Positions 1 to 6,499 of a stretch of DNA of 15,342 nt are shown piece after piece. The translations under genes and the position numbers were made by a program. This DNA is from Halovenus sp. GTDB lineage: Archaea; Halobacteriota; Halobacteria; Halobacteriales; Haloarculaceae. Every line of letters begins with the position of its first letter. The first letter of the stretch is position 1. The notes under the pieces are model-generated. The model was not told the origin of the DNA, did no database searches, and saw nothing but the letters and a program-made list of their open reading frames with translations. The stretch covers positions 1-15,342 of the forward strand of contig PUNZ01000025.1 of NCBI GenBank assembly GCA_003551945.1, given 5' to 3'.

Positions 1-1
1 G

Positions 2-1114
2 CCCTACCGTCAGGAGCAGTTCTACCGCTTCATGCGACGAGAAACCGGCTATCTGATGGACGGTGACGACCCAGTTGGCGGCGACTGGAATTACGATGAA
101 AAAAATAGAGAAGTCCCCGACGAAGGGTACAACCCGCCGGACCCGCCGAAATATGAGCCGGATGAGCAAACCAAAGCGGTCGAAGAGTGGGTACAAACGG
201 AGTTTTCCGGAGGATACGACAGCGAACCGTATGGCGGTGATTGGGCCGACCCAGAGCCCTTTTTCTGGCCGGTCACACGCGAACAAGCCGTCGATGCGCT
301 TACCCACTTCGTAGAAAATCGGCTGCGTGCATTTGGTCCCTATCAGGATGCGATGGTACGAGATGAGTGGGCACTGCATCACTCGCTCCTTTCGACCGCG
401 CTCAATATCGGATTACTTCACCCGACCGAAGTGGTCGAAGCAGTAATCGAAGCATATGAATCGAATCCCAATATCCCGCTTGAGAGCGCCGAAGGGTTTG
501 TCCGACAGGTTATCGGCTGGCGCGAGTTCCTTCGTGGTGTCTATCGGGAAACGATGCCGGAACTTGCCACGGCAAATCAACTCGGTGCGACCGAGGAACT
601 CCCCGAGTGGTACTGGACCGGTGAAACGGAGATGGCTTGCTTGGCTGACGTTATCGCGGGTGTCAGAGCACGAGGGTACAGCCACCACATCGAACGGTTG
701 ATGATACTTTCAAACTTTGCGCTCAGTTACGGCGTTGAACCTGCGCAGCTAAATCGGTGGTTTCACGCGGCATACGTCGATGCCTTTCACTGGGTGACCA
801 CGCCAAATGTCGTGGAAATGGGTTTGTACGCAGCAGGTGCGTTTGCCACAAAGCCCTACGCCTCCTCGGCAAACTATATCGATAAGATGGGCGATTACTG
901 TGCTGACTGTCGATACGACAAAAACGAGACAACGGGTCCAAACGCCTGTCCGTTCAACGCGCTTTACTGGGACTTTCTGGCCCGCAACGAGGAACTGCTG
1001 CGGAGCAATCACCGCATGGGACTGATGTATAGCCACGTCGATAGCAAAGACCTTGACGCAATTAGCCAGCGTGTCAGCGAAATTCGAGCACAATCAGAGG
1101 CAGGAACACTATGA
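2..1114 (+). CDS. Iron-sulfur photolyase/cryptochrome (FeS-BCP, DPRP family), 5' truncated
   Basis: This is the C-terminal part of a FAD-dependent photolyase/cryptochrome of the bacterial iron-sulfur class, whose studied members include (6-4) photolyases such as Agrobacterium PhrB. The reading frame is open from base 2, so the N-terminus lies outside the window; the first in-frame ATG, at 32, is internal. Early residues match the family signature (YRFMRRETGYLMD, then GGDWNYDEKNR). Counting from the internal Met at 32, cysteines lie at 203, 290, 293 and 306. The spacing of 87, 3 and 13 closely matches the 88, 3 and 13 I recall for the four [4Fe-4S] ligands of PhrB (350, 438, 441, 454), so the cluster should be present. 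The gene ends 30 nt before a second photolyase-family gene with no obvious promoter between, so cotranscription is likely. Family assignment is firm; the lesion repaired is inferred. Confidence 0.9.
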   Translation, partial: PYRQEQFYRFMRRETGYLMDGDDPVGGDWNYDEKNREVPDEGYNPPDPPKYEPDEQTKAVEEWVQTEFSGGYDSEPYGGDWADPEPFFWPVTREQAVDALTHFVENRLRAFGPYQDAMVRDEWALHHSLLSTALNIGLLHPTEVVEAVIEAYESNPNIPLESAEGFVRQVIGWREFLRGVYRETMPELATANQLGATEELPEWYWTGETEMACLADVIAGVRARGYSHHIERLMILSNFALSYGVEPAQLNRWFHAAYVDAFHWVTTPNVVEMGLYAAGAFATKPYASSANYIDKMGDYCADCRYDKNETTGPNACPFNALYWDFLARNEELLRSNHRMGLMYSHVDSKDLDAISQRVSEIRAQSEAGTL

Positions 1115-1144
1115 GACTGACAAACCGAAATCACCGTCGCACTA

Positions 1145-2566
1145 ATGACTGAACGAGCACTCATTTGGTTTCGTCGCGACCTGAGGCTCAGGGATAACAG
1201 AGCGCTAGTCGAGGCAGCAACAGCCGATGAAGTGTTGCCGGTCTACGTGTTTGACCCAACACAGTATGGGACGGTGGAGTTTGGCGGCCACCACTCGTTT
1301 ACGTATCAAAAGACGGGTCCATTCCGTGCACAGTTCATCCGTGAAGCAGTCACCTGCCTCCGAAGCGAGTTAAATCAACTCTGGTGTACACTTGCCGTTC
1401 GAACTGGTGACCCGGCCACAATCCTTTCTGAACTGGCTGAAGAATATGAAATAACAGCAGTCTACGCCCACACCTATCCCACACCAGAAGAACAGGAGGT
1501 TGAACAACGCGTTGAGAAGAAATTGAACGAACAGGGTGTTTCCTTCGAACGGTTTTGGGGCCACACGCTCTATCACCCCGAGGAACTGCCGATGGAAATT
1601 GCGGAGATGCCAGATACCTACACCCCATTCAGACAAGAAGTGGAAGCAAATGCTGTCGTCAGAAAGCCGCTCAAACGACCGTCGCTTCCACCACATGTAG
1701 AGATTGCGCCCGGAAAGATACCATCACTCGAAGCGCTTGGCCTATCACAACCGCCACACTCCGACCGGGCAGCGGTCACATTTTCCGGCGGGGAGCAGGC
1801 TGGCCTCGACCGGTTGGATGAATATATATGGAAGGCTGACGCACTGAAAGAGTACAAGGAGACGAGAAATGGCCTGTTAGGAAGAGATTATTCCTCAAAG
1901 TTTTCGCCGTGGATAAACCACGGGTGTCTCTCCCCACGATACATCCATGCGGAGGTAAAACGCTACGAAACCGAACGGATAGCGAACGATTCAACGTACT
2001 GGCTCCTCTTTGAGTTGCTCTGGCGTGATTTTTTCCAGTTTCAATTTGAAAAGTACGGCTCGAAGTTTTTCCACAGAGGTGGCATCCGCGAACGAACAAT
2101 TGCCTGGCAGGAAGATCCCACTGCCTTCGAGCGATGGAAAGCCGGGAAGACCGGCATTCCGTTTGTTGATGCCGGGATGCGCGAACTCAACCAGACAGGA
2201 TATCTCTCGAATCGTGCCAGACAGATTGTGGCTTCGTTCCTTGCGAACGACCTGCGAATTGACTGGCGAAAAGGCGCCGCCTATTTCGAAGAACGGTTAA
2301 TCGACCATGACCCTGCGGTCAACTATGGGAACTGGGCATACATCGCAGGTGTGGGCAATGACTCCCGAGACCGAGCGTTCGACATCCTGTGGCAAGCGGA
2401 CCGATACGACCCGGAAGGCGAGTATGTCGCCCAGTGGATACCCGAGCTGCGGTCACTTCCACCGGAAAAGCGCCATCGACCGTGGGAATGGACAACCACA
2501 GGCGATGACAAACCACATGCGAGCGAAACGGACTATCCACAACCACTAATTGACATTTCAGAGTGA
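1145..2566 (+). CDS. CRY-DASH-type cryptochrome/photolyase
   Basis: A complete 473-residue photolyase/cryptochrome. An N-terminal Rossmann-like antenna domain (about 1-130, starting ALIWFRRDLRLRDN) precedes the helical FAD domain (about 200-440). FAD-domain signatures are TRNGLLGRDYSSKFSPW (240-256), FELLWRDFFQF (289-299), GIPFVDAGMREL (337-348) and NYGNWAYIAGVGNDSR (393-408). These match the DASH subfamily better than classical class I photolyases. Trp 331, 374 and 397 sit where I expect the electron-transfer triad of E. coli photolyase (306, 359, 382). DASH proteins use blue light, and several repair cyclobutane pyrimidine dimers in single-stranded DNA; whether this one repairs duplex DNA or acts as a photoreceptor cannot be read from sequence. 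The ATG at 1145 is the natural start because the conserved N-terminus begins within five residues. It follows the FeS-type gene by 30 nt. Confidence 0.92.
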   Translation: MTERALIWFRRDLRLRDNRALVEAATADEVLPVYVFDPTQYGTVEFGGHHSFTYQKTGPFRAQFIREAVTCLRSELNQLWCTLAVRTGDPATILSELAEEYEITAVYAHTYPTPEEQEVEQRVEKKLNEQGVSFERFWGHTLYHPEELPMEIAEMPDTYTPFRQEVEANAVVRKPLKRPSLPPHVEIAPGKIPSLEALGLSQPPHSDRAAVTFSGGEQAGLDRLDEYIWKADALKEYKETRNGLLGRDYSSKFSPWINHGCLSPRYIHAEVKRYETERIANDSTYWLLFELLWRDFFQFQFEKYGSKFFHRGGIRERTIAWQEDPTAFERWKAGKTGIPFVDAGMRELNQTGYLSNRARQIVASFLANDLRIDWRKGAAYFEERLIDHDPAVNYGNWAYIAGVGNDSRDRAFDILWQADRYDPEGEYVAQWIPELRSLPPEKRHRPWEWTTTGDDKPHASETDYPQPLIDISE

Positions 2567-2573
2567 CCGAATT

Positions 2574-2586
2574 GTAAAGTCTTTAC
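2574..2586. repeat. Perfect 6-bp inverted repeat with one central base
   Basis: GTAAAG-T-CTTTAC lies 8 nt after the stop codon of the CRY-DASH gene and about 45 nt upstream of the probable dacZ promoter box. It could be a protein-binding site or part of a 3' end signal. No U-rich run follows directly, so I do not call it a terminator. Confidence 0.4.
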
Positions 2587-2630
2587 GCCAGTCGTCCGCC
2601 GGATGACAGACGACCGGCTGACGCGTCGCA

Positions 2631-2640
2631 ACACTTTTTC
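2631..2640 (+). promoter_or_regulatory. Probable archaeal TATA-like box of dacZ
   Basis: The T-rich element ACACTTTTTC is centred about 28 nt upstream of the dacZ ATG at 2664. This predicts a transcription start at or within a few bases of the ATG, i.e. a leaderless mRNA for dacZ-mscS. Box sequence alone is weak evidence; the spacing is what supports it. Confidence 0.5.
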
Positions 2641-2663
2641 CTGTCGGATGAGTTGATACAATA

Positions 2664-3476
2664 ATGACCGGCCTTGAAGAGACTGTCGGCGATATCATCG
2701 CTGATATCGATGCGGTACTGCTGTTTACCGAGCGCGAAGAGCTATACGAACGGTTCGAAGCAGAGGATTTTTCGATAGTTGTCGTGGCCGAAGAAAATAC
2801 CGTTGAAGCGGAGAAATTCGTTCAGTTACCGCTCAAGTTTACCGATGTGAATGGACGAATCCGGTTTGGGCTTGAAGGGGCACTTGATAACGACATTATC
2901 GGCCCCGACAATCAAGTGGTCTGTCTCACACAGTCATTCAACGATGATACGTTAGATACGGTTGTTCGCGTCAAGGCAGACGAGTTCACGAAAACGGGCG
3001 TCTATGATTTATTTGTCAACTCACGCCCAGAGGCTGATGTCGTTCGTGATGTGTTCGAAGTGGCGATTGAACTCGGTAAGAAAGGACAGAAAGGAAAGCA
3101 AGTCGGTGCGCTGTTCGTTGTCGGCGATGCCGGGAAGGTAATGAACAAATCCCGACCGCTTTCGTACAACCCATTTGAGAAGTCACACGTCCACGTCGGC
3201 GACCCAATCGTGAACGTCATGTTGAAGGAATTCTCTCGGCTTGATGGCGCGTTCGTAATCTCGGATAGCGGAAAAATCGTCTCCGCATATCGGTACCTAG
3301 AGCCCGCAGCTGAGGGTGTCGACATCCCGAAGGGTCTTGGTGCGCGCCACATGGCTGCCGGTGCGATTACGCGCGATACCAATGCGGTTGCGATTGTCCT
3401 CTCTGAGAGCGATGCGATGGTCCGTGCGTTCAAAGCGGGCGAACTGATACTCGAAGTGGATCCGGAGGAATACTAG
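2664..3476 (+). CDS. dacZ: Diadenylate cyclase (DacZ type)
   Basis: A 270-residue soluble protein predicted to condense two ATP into cyclic di-AMP, the messenger tied to osmotic and potassium control in many prokaryotes and described in haloarchaea. The DAC (DisA_N) domain is C-terminal (about 145-265). The metal-binding DGA motif is at 194-196 (RLDGAFVIS). The second motif reads GLGARHMAA with R228, H229 and M230, so the canonical RHR of bacterial cyclases is RHM here. A downstream serine/glutamate stretch (VLSESD) also fits. The N-terminal 130 residues resemble the archaeal DacZ regulatory region and contain no membrane segment, unlike CdaA. The stop codon is immediately followed by the ATG of an MscS-type channel gene, so the two are almost certainly one operon. 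A TATA-like box about 28 nt upstream suggests a leaderless transcript. Family assignment is strong. Confidence 0.9.
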   Translation: MTGLEETVGDIIADIDAVLLFTEREELYERFEAEDFSIVVVAEENTVEAEKFVQLPLKFTDVNGRIRFGLEGALDNDIIGPDNQVVCLTQSFNDDTLDTVVRVKADEFTKTGVYDLFVNSRPEADVVRDVFEVAIELGKKGQKGKQVGALFVVGDAGKVMNKSRPLSYNPFEKSHVHVGDPIVNVMLKEFSRLDGAFVISDSGKIVSAYRYLEPAAEGVDIPKGLGARHMAAGAITRDTNAVAIVLSESDAMVRAFKAGELILEVDPEEY

Positions 3477-4265
3477 ATGCAAGTAGAGTGGCCTGAGCTC
3501 ATACGCACCTTCTTCTCCGAAGAAGCAGCCTTTGCGCTTGCGTTGCTCATTTTAATTCTCGGGGCGATTGTCGCCTACAGCGCATGGAGATGGACACACA
3601 AAACGTTCGACAATACGGGGCTCGGAGATGCCGTTGAAGGAACCACCTTCGAGCGAACCGTTAATCGGTTTGGAACATCGACAGCGGGGATTATCGGCCA
3701 GTTACTTGCGTTGTTTGTCTACCTGTTTACAATTATCCTGGCATTTCAAGTGGCCCGCGTGCTTGAGATTGAAGTCTTTTTCGCGCAGATAACTGGCTTG
3801 TTACCCCGACTGTTCATCGCCATCATCGCCATCATTGCTGGGCTGATTCTTGGTGATAAAGCCAAGCTTATTGTGCAAGAACGGCTTCGCTCAGTCAAAT
3901 TACCGGAAGTTGCAATCATTCCAGAGCTTGTCAAATACAGCATCTTCTATATCGCGGCGCTGATTGCGCTGGCACAGATTGGCATTGCGACGGATGCCTT
4001 GTTGATTCTGCTTGGGGCGTTCGCATTCGGCCTCGTCTTTCTCGGCGGTATTGCGTTCAAAGACCTTCTTGCCGCGAGTGCGGCTGGAATTTTCCTGTTG
4101 CTATCGGAACCGTATAGCATTGGTGACGAGGTTCGAATTGACGACAAACGCGGTATCGTCCAAGAAGTGGATATGTTTGTGACGCGCATCGAAACCGACG
4201 GCGAGGAATACATTATCCCGAACAACGAAGTATTCCGGTCAGGTATTATCCGCGTTCGAGGATAA
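3477..4265 (+). CDS. mscS: MscS-family mechanosensitive channel, short form
   Basis: A 262-residue membrane protein of the small-conductance mechanosensitive channel family, expected to release solutes when turgor rises. Hydrophobic helices are visible at about 17-37, 72-96, 108-127, 153-171 and 172-209. The last is the Gly/Ala-rich pore helix running into the hallmark LLLSEPYSIGDEVRID (207-222). The beta domain continues through EEYIIPNNEVF (243-253), and the protein stops nine residues later. It therefore lacks most of the C-terminal alpha/beta cage present in E. coli MscS. The start ATG directly abuts the dacZ stop codon, and GGAGG at 3464-3468, inside dacZ, is placed as a Shine-Dalgarno site. 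This fits an internal operon gene. The pairing with a c-di-AMP synthase points to joint control of osmotic balance; direct binding of c-di-AMP by the channel is not shown by the sequence. Confidence 0.9.
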   Translation: MQVEWPELIRTFFSEEAAFALALLILILGAIVAYSAWRWTHKTFDNTGLGDAVEGTTFERTVNRFGTSTAGIIGQLLALFVYLFTIILAFQVARVLEIEVFFAQITGLLPRLFIAIIAIIAGLILGDKAKLIVQERLRSVKLPEVAIIPELVKYSIFYIAALIALAQIGIATDALLILLGAFAFGLVFLGGIAFKDLLAASAAGIFLLLSEPYSIGDEVRIDDKRGIVQEVDMFVTRIETDGEEYIIPNNEVFRSGIIRVRG

Positions 4266-4295
4266 GCGGTGGAGTACGCACAACGTTAGTATCGA

Positions 4296-4305
4296 AGTGT
4301 ACACT
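4296..4305. repeat. 10-bp perfect palindrome AGTGTACACT
   Basis: This self-complementary decamer lies in the 84-nt gap between the converging mscS and tatA genes, 30 nt after the mscS stop. An additional short stem (AGTCG at 4344-4348, CGACT at 4356-4360) straddles the tatA stop codon. Either might mark 3' ends, but neither is followed by a convincing T-run. Confidence 0.35.
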
Positions 4306-4349
4306 CAAAGGTCGGTTAGGGGACGTGAGAGAAAACGGGTGTCAGTCGC

Positions 4350-4643
4350 TCAGACCGACTCTTTCTCGTCGTCGAGATCGAGTTCGTCATCATCATCAAG
4401 GTTGAACTCATCGTCGTCTTCGAACTCCATCTCCGCGTCAGGGTCTGCCGCTTCCTCAATCTGTTCGAGTTCCTGTTCAACTTGCTGTCGCCCTTTCTGG
4501 AACTCTCCCATTGCCTGCCCGGTTGAACGTGCGAGCTTTGGTATTTTGTTTGCGCCGAACAACAGTACTGCTATCAGGAGGATGACGACCATCTCCATTC
4601 CCCCTGGGACTGGCCCGAACAGGGGCACGAGTGTGCTTGCCAT
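4350..4643 (-). CDS. tatA: Sec-independent protein translocase subunit TatA/E
   Basis: A 97-residue TatA-family protein, the pore-forming partner of TatC in the twin-arginine pathway, which exports folded proteins and is heavily used by haloarchaea. From the ATG at 4643 it reads MASTLVPLFGPVPGGMEM, followed by one transmembrane helix (about 16-31). The family motif FGANKIPKLARSTGQAMGEF comes next and starts the amphipathic helix. A Gln/Glu-rich coil and a very acidic tail (many Asp/Glu after residue 60) follow, a common salt adaptation. A TTG 27 nt upstream would lengthen the protein by nine residues, but it lies almost on the TATA-like box (4669-4675 on this strand), so 4643 is preferred and the mRNA is probably leaderless. 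The gene diverges from the DUF1028 gene. No tatC is in the window. Confidence 0.9.
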   Translation of the reverse strand: MASTLVPLFGPVPGGMEMVVILLIAVLLFGANKIPKLARSTGQAMGEFQKGRQQVEQELEQIEEAADPDAEMEFEDDDEFNLDDDDELDLDDEKESV

Positions 4644-4668
4644 TTCTGTTCTATCGTAACCGACTGCC

Positions 4669-4675
4669 AATTATA
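4669..4675 (-). promoter_or_regulatory. Probable TATA box of tatA (leaderless)
   Basis: On the minus strand this reads TATAATT, centred about 29 nt upstream of the tatA ATG at 4643. The spacing predicts transcription starting within a few bases of the ATG and argues against the upstream TTG start. Confidence 0.55.
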
Positions 4676-4728
4676 GTCTTTTTGCTCGGGACGGGGGAAC
4701 AAAGAGGTCGCAATTTCCCCTGTCAGGA

Positions 4729-4737
4729 GCTTTTTTG
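4729..4737 (+). promoter_or_regulatory. Probable TATA-like box of the DUF1028 gene
   Basis: The T-run in GCTTTTTTGTG is centred about 28 nt upstream of the ATG at 4761. This supports a leaderless mRNA and the 4761 start rather than the in-frame GTG at 4737, which overlaps the box. Confidence 0.45.
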
Positions 4738-4760
4738 TGCCACAATACCTCGATATAGCC

Positions 4761-5468
4761 ATGACGTTCAGTATCTGCGTTCGGGAATCCTACGAGAACG
4801 ATGATGGAGAGACACACCAGCGCTACGGAGTCGCCGTGACGACGCGGTTGGCAGGGGTGGGAACGCTCTGTCCGTTTGCAAATGAGCATGGAGCAGTCGC
4901 GACACAGAGCTTTGTCAACGTCGACCTCGGGCGCAAGGGTGTGTCCTATCTTGCGGATGGACTTGCAGTCGAGGATGCACTTGAATCCCTACTTAACGCT
5001 GATGAGGGGCGAGCGATGCGACAGTTGCATGGCGTCGATAGCGAAGGAACCTTTGTGTTTTCGGGTGAGGAGTGCAAAGACTGGTTTGGTCACATTGAGG
5101 GCGAGAACTACACAGTTGCAGGGAATCTGCTCACTGGCGAGTCGGTTATCGAGGCTGTTGCAGAGACATACGAACAGACCAAAGACGATGAGAAACCACT
5201 TGCCGTCCGACTTGCGGACGCCTTGGAAGCCGGGCAGGACGAAGGTGGCGACAAACGGACGGACCTCCCAGTTCAAAGCGCGGCCATCCGTATCGAACGA
5301 ACAGAAGAGCTGTCGATAACCCCATACTACGACGATTTGCGCGTCGATGCAACGGAAACACCAATTGCGGACTTACACGACACGATCGAACTCGCGACGG
5401 AGAGTTTCGAAGCGTCGCTTGAACGATATGAAGACGCCTACGACGAGGACGACGACGCCGGGATGTAG
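4761..5468 (+). CDS. DUF1028 family protein (Ntn-hydrolase-like fold)
   Basis: A 235-residue cytosolic protein of the DUF1028 family. Members are distantly related to N-terminal nucleophile hydrolases and proteasome subunits and have no firmly established reaction. The N-terminus MTFSICVRES, the segment CPFANEHGAVATQSFVN (37-53), LADGLAVEDALESLL (64-78), SGEECKDWFGH (101-111) and YTVAGNLLTG (117-126) follow the family pattern throughout; the core ends near the QSAA at 172-175. The C-terminal 60 residues are acidic and less conserved. The family sequence begins at the ATG at 4761; the GTG at 4737 would add eight unrelated residues. The conserved TxS start also leaves open processing after Met1, which is a speculation. 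The gene is divergent from tatA, and a peroxiredoxin gene follows after about 85 nt. No substrate can be deduced. Confidence 0.85.
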   Translation: MTFSICVRESYENDDGETHQRYGVAVTTRLAGVGTLCPFANEHGAVATQSFVNVDLGRKGVSYLADGLAVEDALESLLNADEGRAMRQLHGVDSEGTFVFSGEECKDWFGHIEGENYTVAGNLLTGESVIEAVAETYEQTKDDEKPLAVRLADALEAGQDEGGDKRTDLPVQSAAIRIERTEELSITPYYDDLRVDATETPIADLHDTIELATESFEASLERYEDAYDEDDDAGM

Positions 5469-5478
5469 TCCAAGTGTG

Positions 5479-5502
5479 CAGAGTCATCGAGTAACAGAGT
5501 CA
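5479..5502. repeat. Two 8-bp direct repeats (CAGAGTCA) upstream of the peroxiredoxin promoter
   Basis: CAGAGTCA occurs at 5479-5486 and again at 5495-5502, offset by 16 bp. It ends directly against the T-rich box that probably drives the peroxiredoxin gene. A pair of direct half-sites next to a TATA/BRE region is a typical placement for a regulator or for factor B contacts. The repeat is visible; its function is a guess. Confidence 0.35.
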
Positions 5503-5508
5503 ATTTTT
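5502..5508 (+). promoter_or_regulatory. Possible TATA-like box of the peroxiredoxin gene
   Basis: AATTTTT, centred near 5505, predicts transcription starting around 5528-5533. That is downstream of the ATGs at 5523 and 5526 and about 20 nt before the ATG at 5553, so it favours the shorter protein. Confidence 0.4.
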
Positions 5509-5552
5509 CCGAAGCCCAAACTATGATGCCCTCGCCCCACATACAGTTGGGT

Positions 5553-6032
5553 ATGGTATCAGAAGGTGGCGACGCACCGACATTTACCGCACCGCTCGCT
5601 AACGGCGAAGTTGAAACATTTTCACTGGCAGACGCACTCGAAGAGGACGCCCCAGTTGTGCTGGCCTTTTTCCCTGGCGCATTCACTGGCGTCTGCAGCC
5701 ATGAGATGAACACGTTCGAGTCACGTCTGGAAGATGTCGCAGAAGCCGGTGGAACCGTCTACGGCATCAGCGTGGACTCTCCGTTCGCACTCAACGAGTT
5801 CCGTGAGAAACTCGGTCTCTCCTTTGACCTCATCAGCGACAGTAACAAAGAAGTAATTGACACCTACGACGTCCGGATGGACTTTGATGACCTCGGCGTC
5901 TACGGCGTTGCAAAACGCTCCGTCTTCGTCATCGACAGCGACGGAACCGTCAGCTATGCGTGGGTTTCCGATGATCCTGGTGTCGAACCGGATTATGACG
6001 AAGTCATCGAAGCCATCGAAGCGGCCAGTTAG
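5553..6032 (+). CDS. Peroxiredoxin, single-cysteine AhpE/BCP-like
   Basis: A 159-residue thiol peroxidase of the AhpC/TSA superfamily that reduces hydrogen peroxide or organic peroxides in the cytosol. The active-site loop reads FFPGAFTGVCSHEM, with Pro41, Thr45 and peroxidatic Cys48 (P-x3-T-x2-C). It is the only cysteine in the protein, so this is a 1-Cys enzyme that must be recycled by an external thiol. Later elements VYGISVDSPFALNEF, DSNKEVIDTYDV and the conserved Arg in AKRSVFVID support the family. Homologues I know begin close to the ATG at 5553 (MVSEGGDAPTF). Tandem ATGs at 5523/5526 would add ten or nine residues but probably precede the transcription start. A bulged hairpin lies 12 nt after the stop, and direct repeats lie upstream of the promoter. 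Confidence 0.88.
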   Translation: MVSEGGDAPTFTAPLANGEVETFSLADALEEDAPVVLAFFPGAFTGVCSHEMNTFESRLEDVAEAGGTVYGISVDSPFALNEFREKLGLSFDLISDSNKEVIDTYDVRMDFDDLGVYGVAKRSVFVIDSDGTVSYAWVSDDPGVEPDYDEVIEAIEAAS

Positions 6033-6043
6033 TCACGAAAGAC

Positions 6044-6065
6044 GGTTCTCTGTTGAGCAGAGACC
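6044..6065 (+). terminator. Bulged stem-loop after the peroxiredoxin gene
   Basis: GGTTCTCTG (6044-6052) pairs with CAGAGACC (6058-6065) around the loop TTGAG, giving an 8-bp stem with one bulged T, 12 nt after the stop codon. There is no following T-run, so it may be an RNA 3' end stabiliser or processing signal rather than a terminator. Confidence 0.3.
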
Positions 6066-6120
6066 ATCCGCAGACATTCCGTTTCTGAAGAGCGAATCGA
6101 CTGCTGAAGCTGTGCACTAA

Positions 6121-6130
6121 TTTTATATAA
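6121..6130 (+). promoter_or_regulatory. TATA box of the small membrane protein gene
   Basis: TTTTATATAA is an excellent match to an archaeal TATA box and is centred about 27 nt before the ATG at 6153. The transcript should be leaderless. Confidence 0.65.
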
Positions 6131-6152
6131 ATTGCTACAGCTACGGTAAACC

Positions 6153-6452
6153 ATGAGCCCTCCAGATACTGATATGAACAGAGCGGTCGAGCCCAACGTG
6201 TTCCGACAGATAGTGATATTCTATCTCTTGGCCTTTCTCGCGTTGATTGTCAGCTTCAGTGTCGCCGGTGCCATCGCGAGTATATTAGAAATTCCACTGT
6301 TATTTGTATGGGTAATTATCGCGCCATTGTTCATCGGTGCGGTGTTATTTTTGCAACTTGAAACGTTCATCGAACGTAAAATCAAAGCACGTCAGATGAT
6401 GCCAGCCGAAAAAGGACCCGATAAGAGCCCCGAATCAGCGAGCGAGAGTTGA
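6153..6452 (+). CDS. Small two-helix membrane protein of unknown function
   Basis: I do not recognise this 99-residue protein. It has a short charged N-terminus, hydrophobic segments at about 19-45 and 47-68 separated by a brief turn (ILEIP), and then a basic/polar C-terminal tail (ERKIKARQMM, ending in Lys, Glu and Ser). This suggests a two-helix hairpin with both ends on the same side; the positive charges after helix two favour the cytoplasm. A strong TATA box 27 nt upstream and typical local codon use argue that it is a real gene with its own leaderless transcript. An alternative in-frame ATG lies at 6174 (residue 8). The trpB-like gene follows after 47 nt but has its own promoter-like box. 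Confidence 0.75.
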   Translation: MSPPDTDMNRAVEPNVFRQIVIFYLLAFLALIVSFSVAGAIASILEIPLLFVWVIIAPLFIGAVLFLQLETFIERKIKARQMMPAEKGPDKSPESASES

Positions 6453-6466
6453 CTGCAGAATGGACG

Positions 6467-6474
6467 TATTTTAG
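6467..6474 (+). promoter_or_regulatory. Probable TATA box of trpB
   Basis: GTATTTTA is centred about 29 nt upstream of the trpB ATG at 6500, predicting a leaderless or nearly leaderless mRNA. A six-codon ORF begins at 6490 and ends inside trpB; it is likely meaningless if transcription starts near 6497. Confidence 0.45.
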
Positions 6475-6499
6475 TACACCTGAACAACTATGAACAATA

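Noticed and set aside
4297..4659. 120-codon Ser-rich plus-strand ORF
   Set aside because: The serine run is the antisense of the Asp/Glu codons in the acidic tail of TatA; TatA is the real gene.
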